Shown: one piece after another, positions 16,578-24,400 of the stretch
Numbering within the stretch: position 1 is the stretch's first letter
Layout: each line of letters starts with the position of its first letter
Assembly: GCF_017876545.1 (NCBI RefSeq)
Contig: NZ_JAGIOD010000001.1
Coordinates: 2,356,001 to 2,420,000 of the forward strand
Reading direction: 5' to 3'
DNA: 64,000 bases
Origin: Brachybacterium sacelli
GTDB lineage: Bacteria; Actinomycetota; Actinomycetes; Actinomycetales; Dermabacteraceae
Notes under the pieces: generated by a model
The model's database searches: none
Told to the model about the DNA's origin: nothing
Seen by the model: only the letters and a program-made list of their open reading frames with translations
Translations under genes and position numbers: made by a program

Positions 16578-17828
16578 ATGGACGCACGCACGGGCACGGG
16601 ATCCCCACCGGAGGTCCCCGGAATCCTCCACCTGGACATGGATGCCTTCTTCGCCTCCGTCGAGGTGCGCGACGACCCGGGTCTGCGAGGCCTTCCTGTG
16701 GTCGTGGGGGGAGCAGGGGCCCGGGGCGTGGTGGCGGCTGCCAGCTATCCCGCCCGCACCCGGGGGATCCGCTCGGCGATGCCGATGGCGACGGCGCGGC
16801 GCCTGGCCCCGGACCTCGTCATCGTCCCGCCGCGGGGCGGGCACTACCGCGAGATCTCCGCACAGGTGATGGAGATCCTCGGCTCCGTCGTCGCCGAGGT
16901 CGAGCAGATCAGCGTCGACGAGGCCTTCCTCGACGTGCGGGGAGCGCGCCGGCTGTTCGGCGAGCCCGAGCAGATCGCCGCGCTGCTGCGACGGACGATC
17001 AGGGAGGAGCTCGACCTGCCCAGCTCCGTGGGCGGCTCGGTCTCGCGCGCGGTCGCCAAGATCGCCTCGGCGCAGGCCAAACCCGACGGCCAGCTGATCG
17101 TCCCGGCGGCGCGCACCGCCGAGTTCCTGGCGCCGCTGCCGGTCTCCGCGGTCTCCGGGATCGGCCCCAAGGCCGTCGCCGGCCTCGAACGGTTTGGTGT
17201 GCACACCATCGGCCAGATCCGCGAGATCCCGTCTTCCGCGCTCGCCCGCGCCCTCGGCCCCCGCGCGCCGGAGATCGCGCACCTCGCCGACGGCAGCGAC
17301 CGCACCGGACTGGGGCACCGGGTGCGCGACAAGTCCTTGGGCACGGAACGCACCTGGGACGAGGACCTCACCGACGCCGACGAGGTGCGCCGCCGCATCA
17401 CGGTGATGGCCGACGACGTCGCCCGGCAGCTGCGCCGCGGGGAGCTGGTCGCCCGCACCGTGGTGCTCAAGCTGCGCAGTCCGGACGGGACCACCATCAC
17501 TCGCTCCTCCACCCTGGACCAGCCCACCGCGAGCGGGGAGCGGCTGCGCGAGCATGTGGTGGCGCTCTGGGAGCGGGAACGGCACCGGCTCCGACGGATC
17601 CGACTGGCCGGGGTCCGCGCCACCCACCTCGAGCCCGAGGCCTCCACCCCGTACCAGCACGAACTGACCGCGCGGTCGGGGCAGTGGCGGGACCTCGAGG
17701 CGGCCATGGACCGCGCCGTGGACCGTTTCGGGACTACCAGCCTCAGCCGAGGATCGACCCTCTCGGGAGCCCCGGGAACGGCGCAGCGGACCGACGCCCC
17801 GTCGCCGTCCGAGCACGACCGGCCCTGA
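16578..17828 (+). CDS. dinB: DNA polymerase IV (Y family)
   Basis: Error-prone translesion polymerase. The 416 residues show palm motifs LHLDMDAFFASVE (D20, D22) and SVDEAFLDV (D114, E115), a helix-hairpin-helix thumb near GIGPKAVAGLERFG and a little-finger domain. The ATG at 16578 has GAAGGAGG 5 nt upstream; an in-frame GTG at 16572 overlaps that site and is rejected. TACAGT at 16551-16556 is a likely -10. No LexA box is visible, so SOS control is not supported. The C-terminus is a hydrophilic tail without a recognisable clamp-binding peptide. Confidence 0.93.
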   Translation: MDARTGTGSPPEVPGILHLDMDAFFASVEVRDDPGLRGLPVVVGGAGARGVVAAASYPARTRGIRSAMPMATARRLAPDLVIVPPRGGHYREISAQVMEILGSVVAEVEQISVDEAFLDVRGARRLFGEPEQIAALLRRTIREELDLPSSVGGSVSRAVAKIASAQAKPDGQLIVPAARTAEFLAPLPVSAVSGIGPKAVAGLERFGVHTIGQIREIPSSALARALGPRAPEIAHLADGSDRTGLGHRVRDKSLGTERTWDEDLTDADEVRRRITVMADDVARQLRRGELVARTVVLKLRSPDGTTITRSSTLDQPTASGERLREHVVALWERERHRLRRIRLAGVRATHLEPEASTPYQHELTARSGQWRDLEAAMDRAVDRFGTTSLSRGSTLSGAPGTAQRTDAPSPSEHDRP

Positions 17829-17982
17829 GCTCCATCCGGCGATCGTGATGCGTCACGACGAGAGTTTCCATAACTCAGGAAGTGGCTCTAAACTGGGGGC
17901 AACGCCGATGGGGGCTCCGGACCACGATCGGCGGTCGGTGCGCTCACCAGCGCGAGAGGACCGGGGACAAGGAGCGGGAATC

Positions 17983-18393
17983 ATGCCGCTGTCTGATCAT
18001 GAACAGAAGATGCTCGACGAGATGGAGCGTCAGCTCTTCGCTGATGACCCACGCCTCGCGCGGGCTTTCGCGCCGGGCAGGAACCGCCGGCGCAGCGGGC
18101 GACGGATCGCGATCGGCCTCGGTGGCGTCGTCGTCGGTCTCGGCGTCCTGATCCTGGCCGTCTCCCTGCCAGCCGTCTGGCTGGGCGTCATCGCCTTCCT
18201 GGGGATGCTCGCCGGTGCCGTCTTCGCGGTCACCACCCCGAGCTCCTCCGCGCAGCAGGGCCCGTCCGAATCGGGCGGCGGTGGTGGGGGCAGCGGCCCC
18301 AGCACACCGCGCAACGACGACGGCGGCGGAACCTTCATGCGCAAGCTCGAGGCGCGCTGGGAGAAGCGCTCCGGGGACGACCCCCGAGTCTGA
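17983..18393 (+). CDS. DUF3040 membrane protein
   Basis: A 136-residue protein of the actinobacterial DUF3040 family, function unknown. It starts with the family motif MPLSDHEQKMLDEMERQL, has a basic stretch (residues 33-43), two membrane helices (about 45-80) and a Gly/Ser-rich C-terminus ending in a basic helix. AAGGAG lies 8 nt before the ATG. TAAACT at 17889-17894 is a likely -10. It is monocistronic and ends at a terminator; its place just before mraZ is conserved in many actinobacteria. Confidence 0.85.
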   Translation: MPLSDHEQKMLDEMERQLFADDPRLARAFAPGRNRRRSGRRIAIGLGGVVVGLGVLILAVSLPAVWLGVIAFLGMLAGAVFAVTTPSSSAQQGPSESGGGGGGSGPSTPRNDDGGGTFMRKLEARWEKRSGDDPRV

Positions 18394-18424
18394 GACCGCG
18401 CCGCGCAGCGTACCACGACCCCGG

Positions 18425-18456
18425 AAGCCCCGGCTCCTGCGAGCCGGGGTTTCTTC
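18425..18456 (+). terminator. Intrinsic terminator after DUF3040 gene
   Basis: CCCCGGCTC (18428-18436) pairs perfectly with GAGCCGGGG (18441-18449) across CTGC, followed by TTTCTTC. This is the most canonical rho-independent terminator in the window. Confidence 0.85.
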
Positions 18457-18834
18457 GTGTCCGCTCCCCGGTGCCGCCGATGAGGACGGTAGCCCGCGGC
18501 CGACCGGGCGGTTCGCGCCGTCTTTCGGTGCCGTCGGGACGCGGCGAACGCGCCGTACCCCTCCTGCTCCCCGGGAATCCCCACTTCCCTCCACCGGGTC
18601 CCTCCCTTTCGCTCCACCCTCACCCCGTTCGAGACGTCACTGAGCACTGAAGCGATGTGACCTGCATGTTTCCTCTGGTGACGGCGCGGAGTGGCGGGGG
18701 AGGCCCGGCGCTGCGCAGTGCTCAGGACCGTTCTCCGACGCGCCGCGCGCCATTTTTCCCCCACCTTCCACCACCCTCGTGACCTGCGATGACAGAGGGC
18801 ATGTGGGGTGAATCAGGTGTTTGGGTAGCACGAT

Positions 18835-18879
18835 GTGGGGACTAGTGGGGTAAAGTGGAGCGTGTTGGGAGGAGATGGG
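18835..18879 (+). promoter_or_regulatory. MraZ binding-box array over the mraZ promoter
   Basis: Five pentamers start every 10 nt: GTGGG at 18835, GTGGG at 18845, GTGGA at 18855, TTGGG at 18865 and ATGGG at 18875, each separated by 5 nt. This is the direct-repeat pattern recognised by MraZ in other bacteria. TAAAGT at 18851-18856 inside the array is a plausible -10, so MraZ binding would block its own cluster promoter. Confidence 0.8.
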
Positions 18880-18918
18880 TTTCGGATCGCGAGTCTCGGC
18901 AAGTGAAGGAGGGCCTGG

Positions 18919-19350
18919 ATGTTCCTCGGCACCTTCACGCCCAAGCTCGACGAGAAGGGGCGCCTGATCTTCCCGGCCAAGTTCCGCGACGAGCTCGCCT
19001 CGGGACTGGTCATGACTCGAGGGCAGGAGCACTGCATCGCCGTGTACCCGCTCGCCGAGTTCCGCCAGAAGCTCGAGGAGGCCCGTCGGGCGCCCACCAC
19101 CGATCGGCGCACGCGCGACTACCTGCGCGTGCTGCTGTCCGGAGCGGAGGACGTCATCCCGGACAAGCAGGGCCGCATCACCATCCCGGGTCATCTGCGC
19201 GGTTACGCGGACCTGGACCGGGAATGCGCCGTCATCGGCGCACTCGATCGACTCGAGATCTGGTCGCTCCCGGCCTGGGAGACCTATCTCGAACAGAAGG
19301 AAGAAGGCTTCGCCGAGACCTCCGAGGAGGTGGTCCCCGGCTTGTTCTGA
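18919..19350 (+). CDS. mraZ: Transcriptional regulator MraZ
   Basis: First gene of the dcw cluster and its DNA-binding repressor. The 143 residues contain two SpoVT/AbrB-like repeats, seen as [17 protein letters not shown] and [14 protein letters not shown], each with the conserved DxKGR-like motif. The ring-shaped oligomer binds GTGGG-type repeats, which are present just upstream. GAAGGAGG precedes the ATG by 8 nt. A 189-nt gap with a hairpin separates it from rsmH. Confidence 0.97.
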   Translation: MFLGTFTPKLDEKGRLIFPAKFRDELASGLVMTRGQEHCIAVYPLAEFRQKLEEARRAPTTDRRTRDYLRVLLSGAEDVIPDKQGRITIPGHLRGYADLDRECAVIGALDRLEIWSLPAWETYLEQKEEGFAETSEEVVPGLF

Positions 19351-19386
19351 GTTCGGCTCGACGGACATCCGTCCTGTGAGACCTCT

Positions 19387-19436
19387 CGTCGTTCCCGCCC
19401 CGATGCAACTTCCCCGGTGGCGGGTCGGGAACGACG
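19387..19436 (+). other. Stem-loop between mraZ and rsmH
   Basis: CGTCGTTCCCG (19387-19397) pairs perfectly with CGGGAACGACG (19426-19436) across a 28-nt loop that itself holds CCCGCC/GGCGGG-type complementarity. No T-run follows, so it may be a partial terminator, a processing site or a structured leader rather than a full stop. Confidence 0.5.
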
Positions 19437-19539
19437 GGGAATCTGGCAGGACGGCGCCGCGACCAGGAGGCGGAGCCGAGGGGATCGGAGCGATCCGACA
19501 CCCAGGAACAGCACACGAGAGACCCAGGGGAGGGGTGAC

Positions 19540-20535
19540 ATGGACGAGACGACGGACGGCGCGCCGGCGGAGGCCCGGCACCTCCCGGTCCTGCTCACCA
19601 CCTCGGTCGAGCTGCTCGTGCCCGCGCTCCAGGAGCCGGACTCGATCTACGTCGACGCCACGCTCGGCATGGGCGGGCACGCCACCGCCGTGCTCCGGGC
19701 CGCCCCGCAGGCCCACCTGGTGGGCATCGACCGGGACCCCCAGGCGCTCGAGCTGGCCCGGCAGCGGCTGGACCGCGAGGGCGTCGGCGACCGCGCCACC
19801 CTCGTCCACGCCACCTACGACGAGATCCCTGAGGTACTCGAGGATCTCGATCTGCCCGGCGCCCACGCCGTGATGATGGATCTGGGCCTGTCCAGCTTCC
19901 AGATCGACACCTCCGACCGCGGCTTCTCCTATGCCGTCGACGCCCCGCTCGACATGCGCATGGACAGCGCGTCCGACGGCCCCACCGCCGCGGACCTGCT
20001 GCGCGACCTGCCGGAGTCGGAGATCGCCCGGATCCTCCACGATCTCGGTGACGAACGCTTCGCCCGCCGCATCGCCCGCCGCATCGTCGAGCAGCGCGCC
20101 ACGGCACCCCTGGAGCGCAGCGGTGACCTGGTCGCGCTGCTGGACCGGGCGATCCCCGCCGCGTCGAAGGCCAGCGGCGGCCATCCCGCCAAGCGCACCT
20201 TCCAGGCGCTGCGGATCGCCGTCAACGAGGAGCTCGAGATCCTCGCCTCCGCGATCGAGTCCGCCCTCGACTGCCTCCACGTCGGCGGCCGCATCGTCGT
20301 GGAGTCCTACCACTCGGGGGAGGACCGTCTGGTCAAGACCGCTTTCACGCGGCGGACCCGGTCCTCCGCCCCGCCCGGACTGCCGGTCGAGCTCGAGGAG
20401 CACCGGCCGACCTTCACCCCGCTCGTGCGCGGCGCCCTCCAGGCCGACGAGGCCGAACGGGGCAGCAACTCCCGCGCCGCCTCCGTGCGTCTGCGCGCAC
20501 TCACCCGTACCCGATCCGCCCGGAGAGGTCACTGA
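19540..20535 (+). CDS. rsmH: 16S rRNA (cytosine(1402)-N4)-methyltransferase
   Basis: Methylates N4 of C1402 in 16S rRNA using SAM. The 331 residues include the HLPVLL N-terminal motif, the SAM-binding DATLGMGGHA segment, GIDRDPQAL, the DLGLSSFQID region and the late VESYHSGEDRLVK motif. The ATG at 19540 follows an AGGGGAGGGG purine tract. An in-frame extension to 19417 falls in the hairpin region and is rejected. One base separates its stop from ftsL. Confidence 0.96.
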   Translation: MDETTDGAPAEARHLPVLLTTSVELLVPALQEPDSIYVDATLGMGGHATAVLRAAPQAHLVGIDRDPQALELARQRLDREGVGDRATLVHATYDEIPEVLEDLDLPGAHAVMMDLGLSSFQIDTSDRGFSYAVDAPLDMRMDSASDGPTAADLLRDLPESEIARILHDLGDERFARRIARRIVEQRATAPLERSGDLVALLDRAIPAASKASGGHPAKRTFQALRIAVNEELEILASAIESALDCLHVGGRIVVESYHSGEDRLVKTAFTRRTRSSAPPGLPVELEEHRPTFTPLVRGALQADEAERGSNSRAASVRLRALTRTRSARRGH

Positions 20536-20536
20536 T

Positions 20537-21055
20537 ATGGCCAGCACGTCAGCCGTTCACGCCCCCGCGGTCCGTCCCGTCCGCGGGTCCCGGTCCGCCG
20601 CCCTTCCGCGCCCGCGCCTGACACTGGTGGCGGCGCCGAGGGCCGCCGGCGGGGCGATGCCGTTCACGCTCCTGTGCACCCTGATCGTGGTCTCGACCCT
20701 GGCGGCCCTGCTGTACCTGAACATCCAGATGTCCGACACCAGCTACGAGATCACCCGGCTCCAGAGCCAGTCCCAGCGGCTGACCGAGGAGAAGCAGGCG
20801 CTCTCCGAGACCAACGAGCGCCTGGGCACCCCGCAGTCGCTCGAGCGCGAGGCGAGGGAGATCGGCATGGTCCCGGTCACGGATCCGGCCTATATCGACC
20901 TCGACACGGGCGAGATCCTCGGCGAGACATCCCCGGCACAGCAGACTGAGGTCAATCCGGAGCTCGCGGACGTGCCCGCCGAGAAGGCCGTCCCGCCGGC
21001 TGAGATCTACGACGAGCCCACGACCTATCACGGCATGGGCAACGAGGGAGCCTGA
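20537..21055 (+). CDS. ftsL: Cell division protein FtsL-like
   Basis: A 172-residue bitopic membrane protein in the ftsL position. It has a basic cytoplasmic N-terminus (about 45 residues), one membrane helix (about 45-65), then a leucine-zipper-like coiled-coil (ITRLQSQSQRLTEEKQ) and an acidic C-terminal tail. FtsL forms a complex with FtsQ and FtsB and helps activate FtsW-FtsI. Sequence conservation in this family is low; the call relies on topology and on its place between rsmH and ftsI. Confidence 0.82.
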   Translation: MASTSAVHAPAVRPVRGSRSAALPRPRLTLVAAPRAAGGAMPFTLLCTLIVVSTLAALLYLNIQMSDTSYEITRLQSQSQRLTEEKQALSETNERLGTPQSLEREAREIGMVPVTDPAYIDLDTGEILGETSPAQQTEVNPELADVPAEKAVPPAEIYDEPTTYHGMGNEGA

Positions 21056-21057
21056 CC

Positions 21058-22818
21058 ATGGCGCGGTCCCGCACCACCCGGGGAACCGGGAGCACGTCCC
21101 GGATCGGGGCACCGGCGGTCCGCCACCGGCTGCTGATCTGCATGATCCTGGTGGCGGTGCTGATGATCTCCGGACGTCTGGTCTGGGTCCAGGGGCTGGA
21201 CGCCAGCGCCCGTGCTCAGGAGGCCATCGAGCAGCGCACGGTGACGCGCTCCATCCCCGCCCTGCGCGGGGACATCCTGGACAGCGACGGCACCACGATG
21301 GCCAGCTCGGTCGAACGCTACGACCTGTGGGTCAACCAGAAGCAGGTCGGTCAGTACCGCCAGGGGGAGGACGAGGGCCCCACGGGCATCGAGGCCGCCG
21401 CGCAGGAGCTCGCCCCCGTGCTGGGCTGGTCCGTCACCGACACAAAGAAGGCCCTCACCGGCGACCGCGGCTTCGTCTACCTCTCCAAGAGCGTCGAGCC
21501 CAAGGTGCGCGACGCGGCCCTCGCCCTGAAGATCCCGGGCATCGGCGCCGATCGGGTCGCCGACCGGATCTATCCCTCGGGCTCGGTGGGCGGCAACATC
21601 CTCGGCTTCGTCGGCGCGGACGGCAGCGCCCTGGCCGGCACCGAGTACTCCTTCGACGACGTGCTCAGCGGCACCGACGGCGAGACCAGCTACGAGCGCG
21701 GCGCCGGCGGTCAGATCATCCCGACCGGCGAGCAGCACACGACCCCCGCGGTCGACGGCAGCGACCTGATGCTCACCATCGACCGCGACCTGCAGTGGAA
21801 AGCGCAGCAGATCGTCGCCGGGGCCGTGAACAAGTGGGGCGCCGACGGCGGCAGCGCGGTCGCCATGAACTCGCGCACCGGCGAGGTCCTGGCCATGGCC
21901 GAGTACCCCTCCTACGATCCCAACGCCCCCGGCGACGAGAAGGGGGAGTTCCTCGGCAACCGTTCGATCTCGAACGTCTTCGAGCCGGGCTCGACCGGAA
22001 AGCTCTTCACCGTCGCCTCCGCCCTCGAGGAGGGCACGGCGAGCACGGATTCCCAGTACGAGATCCCCTACGAGCAGTACTTCGAGGGCGAGCGCATCAA
22101 GGACTCCCACTACCACCCGGATCAGAAGCTCACGCTCGCCGGGGTGCTGAAGAACAGCTCGAACGTCGGCACGGTGCAGATCGCCGAGGAGCTCTCTCCG
22201 CAGGTCCGCTACGACTACCTGCGGGCCTTCGGCCTCGGGGAGCCCACGGGGGTGCAGCTGCCCGGGGAGTCCTCCGGCACCGTGCACCCGCCCGAGGACT
22301 GGAACGGCCGCACGCGGTACACCACCGCCTTCGGGCAGGGCTACAACGTCAACGCCCTGCAGATGGTCTCGGCCGTCGGCACCTTCGCCAACGACGGCGT
22401 GCGCGTCCAGCCGTCCCTCGTCTCCGGCACCCGGCAGGACGACGGCACGGTGCGGCCGACGGGCCAGCCCGAGAGCACCCGGGTGGTCTCCTCCGACACC
22501 GCTGCGACCATGCGCGCCATGATGGACAACGACGTCGACGAGGAGAAGGACCCCGCCGCGGTGCCCGGCTACGCCACCGCCGGCAAGACCGGCACCGCCC
22601 AGGTGTCCGACGGCACGTACACCGCCTCCTTCATCGGCTACGCCCCGGCGGACGACCCGGACATCGTGGTCGGCGTGTTCGTCTTCGGTCTGGACACCTT
22701 CATCTCCGGCAGCCGCGCCGCCTCCCCGGCGTTCTCCGAGCTGATGACCTTCACCCTGCAGAACCAGGGCATCCCCCCGACCGGGACCCCCGGCCGAGAG
22801 CTCGAGAACGAATGGTGA
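21058..22818 (+). CDS. ftsI: Septal peptidoglycan transpeptidase (PBP3-type)
   Basis: Class B penicillin-binding protein that cross-links septal peptidoglycan with FtsW. The 586 residues have one membrane anchor (about 24-45), a PBP dimerisation domain starting near RSIPALRGDILDS, and the transpeptidase domain with active-site motifs S312-TGK, S367-SN and K510-TG. The SxxK motif reads STGK. It begins 2 nt after ftsL and overlaps murE by 7 nt. Confidence 0.95.
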   Translation: MARSRTTRGTGSTSRIGAPAVRHRLLICMILVAVLMISGRLVWVQGLDASARAQEAIEQRTVTRSIPALRGDILDSDGTTMASSVERYDLWVNQKQVGQYRQGEDEGPTGIEAAAQELAPVLGWSVTDTKKALTGDRGFVYLSKSVEPKVRDAALALKIPGIGADRVADRIYPSGSVGGNILGFVGADGSALAGTEYSFDDVLSGTDGETSYERGAGGQIIPTGEQHTTPAVDGSDLMLTIDRDLQWKAQQIVAGAVNKWGADGGSAVAMNSRTGEVLAMAEYPSYDPNAPGDEKGEFLGNRSISNVFEPGSTGKLFTVASALEEGTASTDSQYEIPYEQYFEGERIKDSHYHPDQKLTLAGVLKNSSNVGTVQIAEELSPQVRYDYLRAFGLGEPTGVQLPGESSGTVHPPEDWNGRTRYTTAFGQGYNVNALQMVSAVGTFANDGVRVQPSLVSGTRQDDGTVRPTGQPESTRVVSSDTAATMRAMMDNDVDEEKDPAAVPGYATAGKTGTAQVSDGTYTASFIGYAPADDPDIVVGVFVFGLDTFISGSRAASPAFSELMTFTLQNQGIPPTGTPGRELENEW

Positions 22819-24398
22819 ACGAGCCGGTGAGCGATCCGCACCTCCCCACCCCCGAACCCGCCCGCCCGCGCCGCCCCCTCGGCGCGGGCGCGGCGGCCCT
22901 CGCCGTCGCCCTCGGGGCCGAACCGCCGTCCGCGGACCTCACCGTCACGGGCGTCACCCTGGACTCCCGCAGCGTCGCCCCCGGGGACCTGTGGTGCGCG
23001 CTGCCCGGGGCGAACGCCCACGGCGCGCAGTTCGCCGCCCAGGCGCGAGACCGCGGCGCGGTCCTCGCCCTCACCGATCCCTCGGGTGCCGAGCGCTGCC
23101 GTGAGGCGGGGCTGGCGCTCCTCGTCGTCCCCGACCCGCGGGAGGCGACCGCGCTCGCCGCTGCCCTGGTCCAGGGACGGCCTGCCGAGCGCCTGGCCAC
23201 GATCGGCGTGACCGGCACCAACGGGAAGACCTCCGTGACCACCGTCGTCACCCGCACCCTGGACGCCCTCGGGGACGCCGCCGGAGTCATCGGCACCAGC
23301 GGCACCACCTACCGGGATGAGCGGGGGAGCGACCACGCGATCGCCACCGTGCGCACCACCCCCGAGTCGCCCGAGCTGCACGGCATCCTGGCCCGCATGC
23401 TCGAGGACCGGGTCCAGGTGGCCTCGATGGAGGTCTCGAGCCATGCCCTGGTCCTGCACCGGGCCGACGAGGTCGTCTTCGACGTCGCGTGCTTCACCAA
23501 CCTCTCCCAGGACCATCTCGACTTCCACGGCACGATGGAGGCGTACTTCGAGGCCAAACGCGTCCTGTTCACGCCCGCGCACGCCGCGCGCGGCATCGTC
23601 TGCGTGGACGACGAGTGGGGCCGGCGCCTCGCCCGTGAGGCGGAGGTCCCCGTGGTCACCTACGCGACAGCACCCGACGCCGAAGCCGACCACGTGGTCC
23701 GCGAGATCGTGGCCGAGGGCTACGGCAGCACCTTCACCGTCGAGGGCCCGCAGGGGAGGCGCACGCTGCACTCCGGCCTGCCCGGCCGCCACTATGTCGC
23801 CAACACCCTCGCCGCCGAGCTGCTGCTCGCCGCCGTCGGCCGGCGCGGCCCGGAGGTCACCCGCGCGCTCGCCGAGGCGGGGACCGTGCCCGGCCGGATG
23901 GAACTGGTCGCGCGCTCCCCGATCCGCGGCGTGGTCGACTACTCCCACACCGCCGACGCCCTCGCCCAGGCCCTGACCACCCTGCGCGCCGTGCCCGGCA
24001 CCCGGCACCTGATCGTCGTGATGGGGGCCGGCGGGGACCGCGACCGCAGCAAGCGGCCCGCCATGGGGGAGGTCGCCGCGCGCCTGGCCGACGTGGTCGT
24101 CGTCACGGATGACAACCCTCGCTCCGAGGACCCTGCCGAGATCCGCCGTGCCGTGCGCTCGGGCATACCTGCGACCACGAACGCGCAGGTCCACGAGGTC
24201 GACGGGCGCGGCGCGGCGATCGAGCTGGCGGTCCGTCTGGCCGACGTGTCCGACACCATCCTGGTCGCCGGCAAGGGCGCCGAGACGGGACAGCAGATCG
24301 GCGGTATCGTCCATCCGTTCGATGACCGCCTCCGCCTGCGCGACGCGCTGGCTGCCCACGGCGGCACGGGCGACGACGACACGGACGGAGAACGCTGA
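22812..24398 (+). CDS. murE: UDP-MurNAc-tripeptide synthetase (meso-DAP-adding)
   Basis: Adds the third stem-peptide residue. The 528 residues show TLDSRSVAPGD, P-loop TGTNGKT (134-140), the carbamylated-lysine region EAKR (K249) and the substrate motif D434-N-P-R437. DNPR is the signature of enzymes that use meso-diaminopimelate rather than lysine, which agrees with dapF and dapC in this window. The ATG at 22812 overlaps ftsI by 7 nt; a GTG at 22815 is nearly equivalent. A much longer open frame upstream is a shadow of ftsI. Confidence 0.94.
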   Translation: MVNEPVSDPHLPTPEPARPRRPLGAGAAALAVALGAEPPSADLTVTGVTLDSRSVAPGDLWCALPGANAHGAQFAAQARDRGAVLALTDPSGAERCREAGLALLVVPDPREATALAAALVQGRPAERLATIGVTGTNGKTSVTTVVTRTLDALGDAAGVIGTSGTTYRDERGSDHAIATVRTTPESPELHGILARMLEDRVQVASMEVSSHALVLHRADEVVFDVACFTNLSQDHLDFHGTMEAYFEAKRVLFTPAHAARGIVCVDDEWGRRLAREAEVPVVTYATAPDAEADHVVREIVAEGYGSTFTVEGPQGRRTLHSGLPGRHYVANTLAAELLLAAVGRRGPEVTRALAEAGTVPGRMELVARSPIRGVVDYSHTADALAQALTTLRAVPGTRHLIVVMGAGGDRDRSKRPAMGEVAARLADVVVVTDDNPRSEDPAEIRRAVRSGIPATTNAQVHEVDGRGAAIELAVRLADVSDTILVAGKGAETGQQIGGIVHPFDDRLRLRDALAAHGGTGDDDTDGER

Positions 24399-24400
24399 GC

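Larger units (their letters stand above)
18394..18918. other. 525-nt gene-free region before the dcw cluster
   Basis: No ORF here looks like a gene. It contains the DUF3040 terminator (18428-18456), a C/T-rich tract (about 18575-18640), a second C-rich stretch with 10-nt-spaced motifs (18750-18774), then the MraZ box array and mraZ promoter (18835-18879) and the mraZ leader with GAAGGAGG. Confidence 0.8.

Noticed and set aside
21327..22811. Open frame fused in front of murE, giving a 1023-residue product
   Set aside because: The first part is a +2 shadow of ftsI with Arg/Pro/His-rich composition; MurE similarity starts only after 22812.
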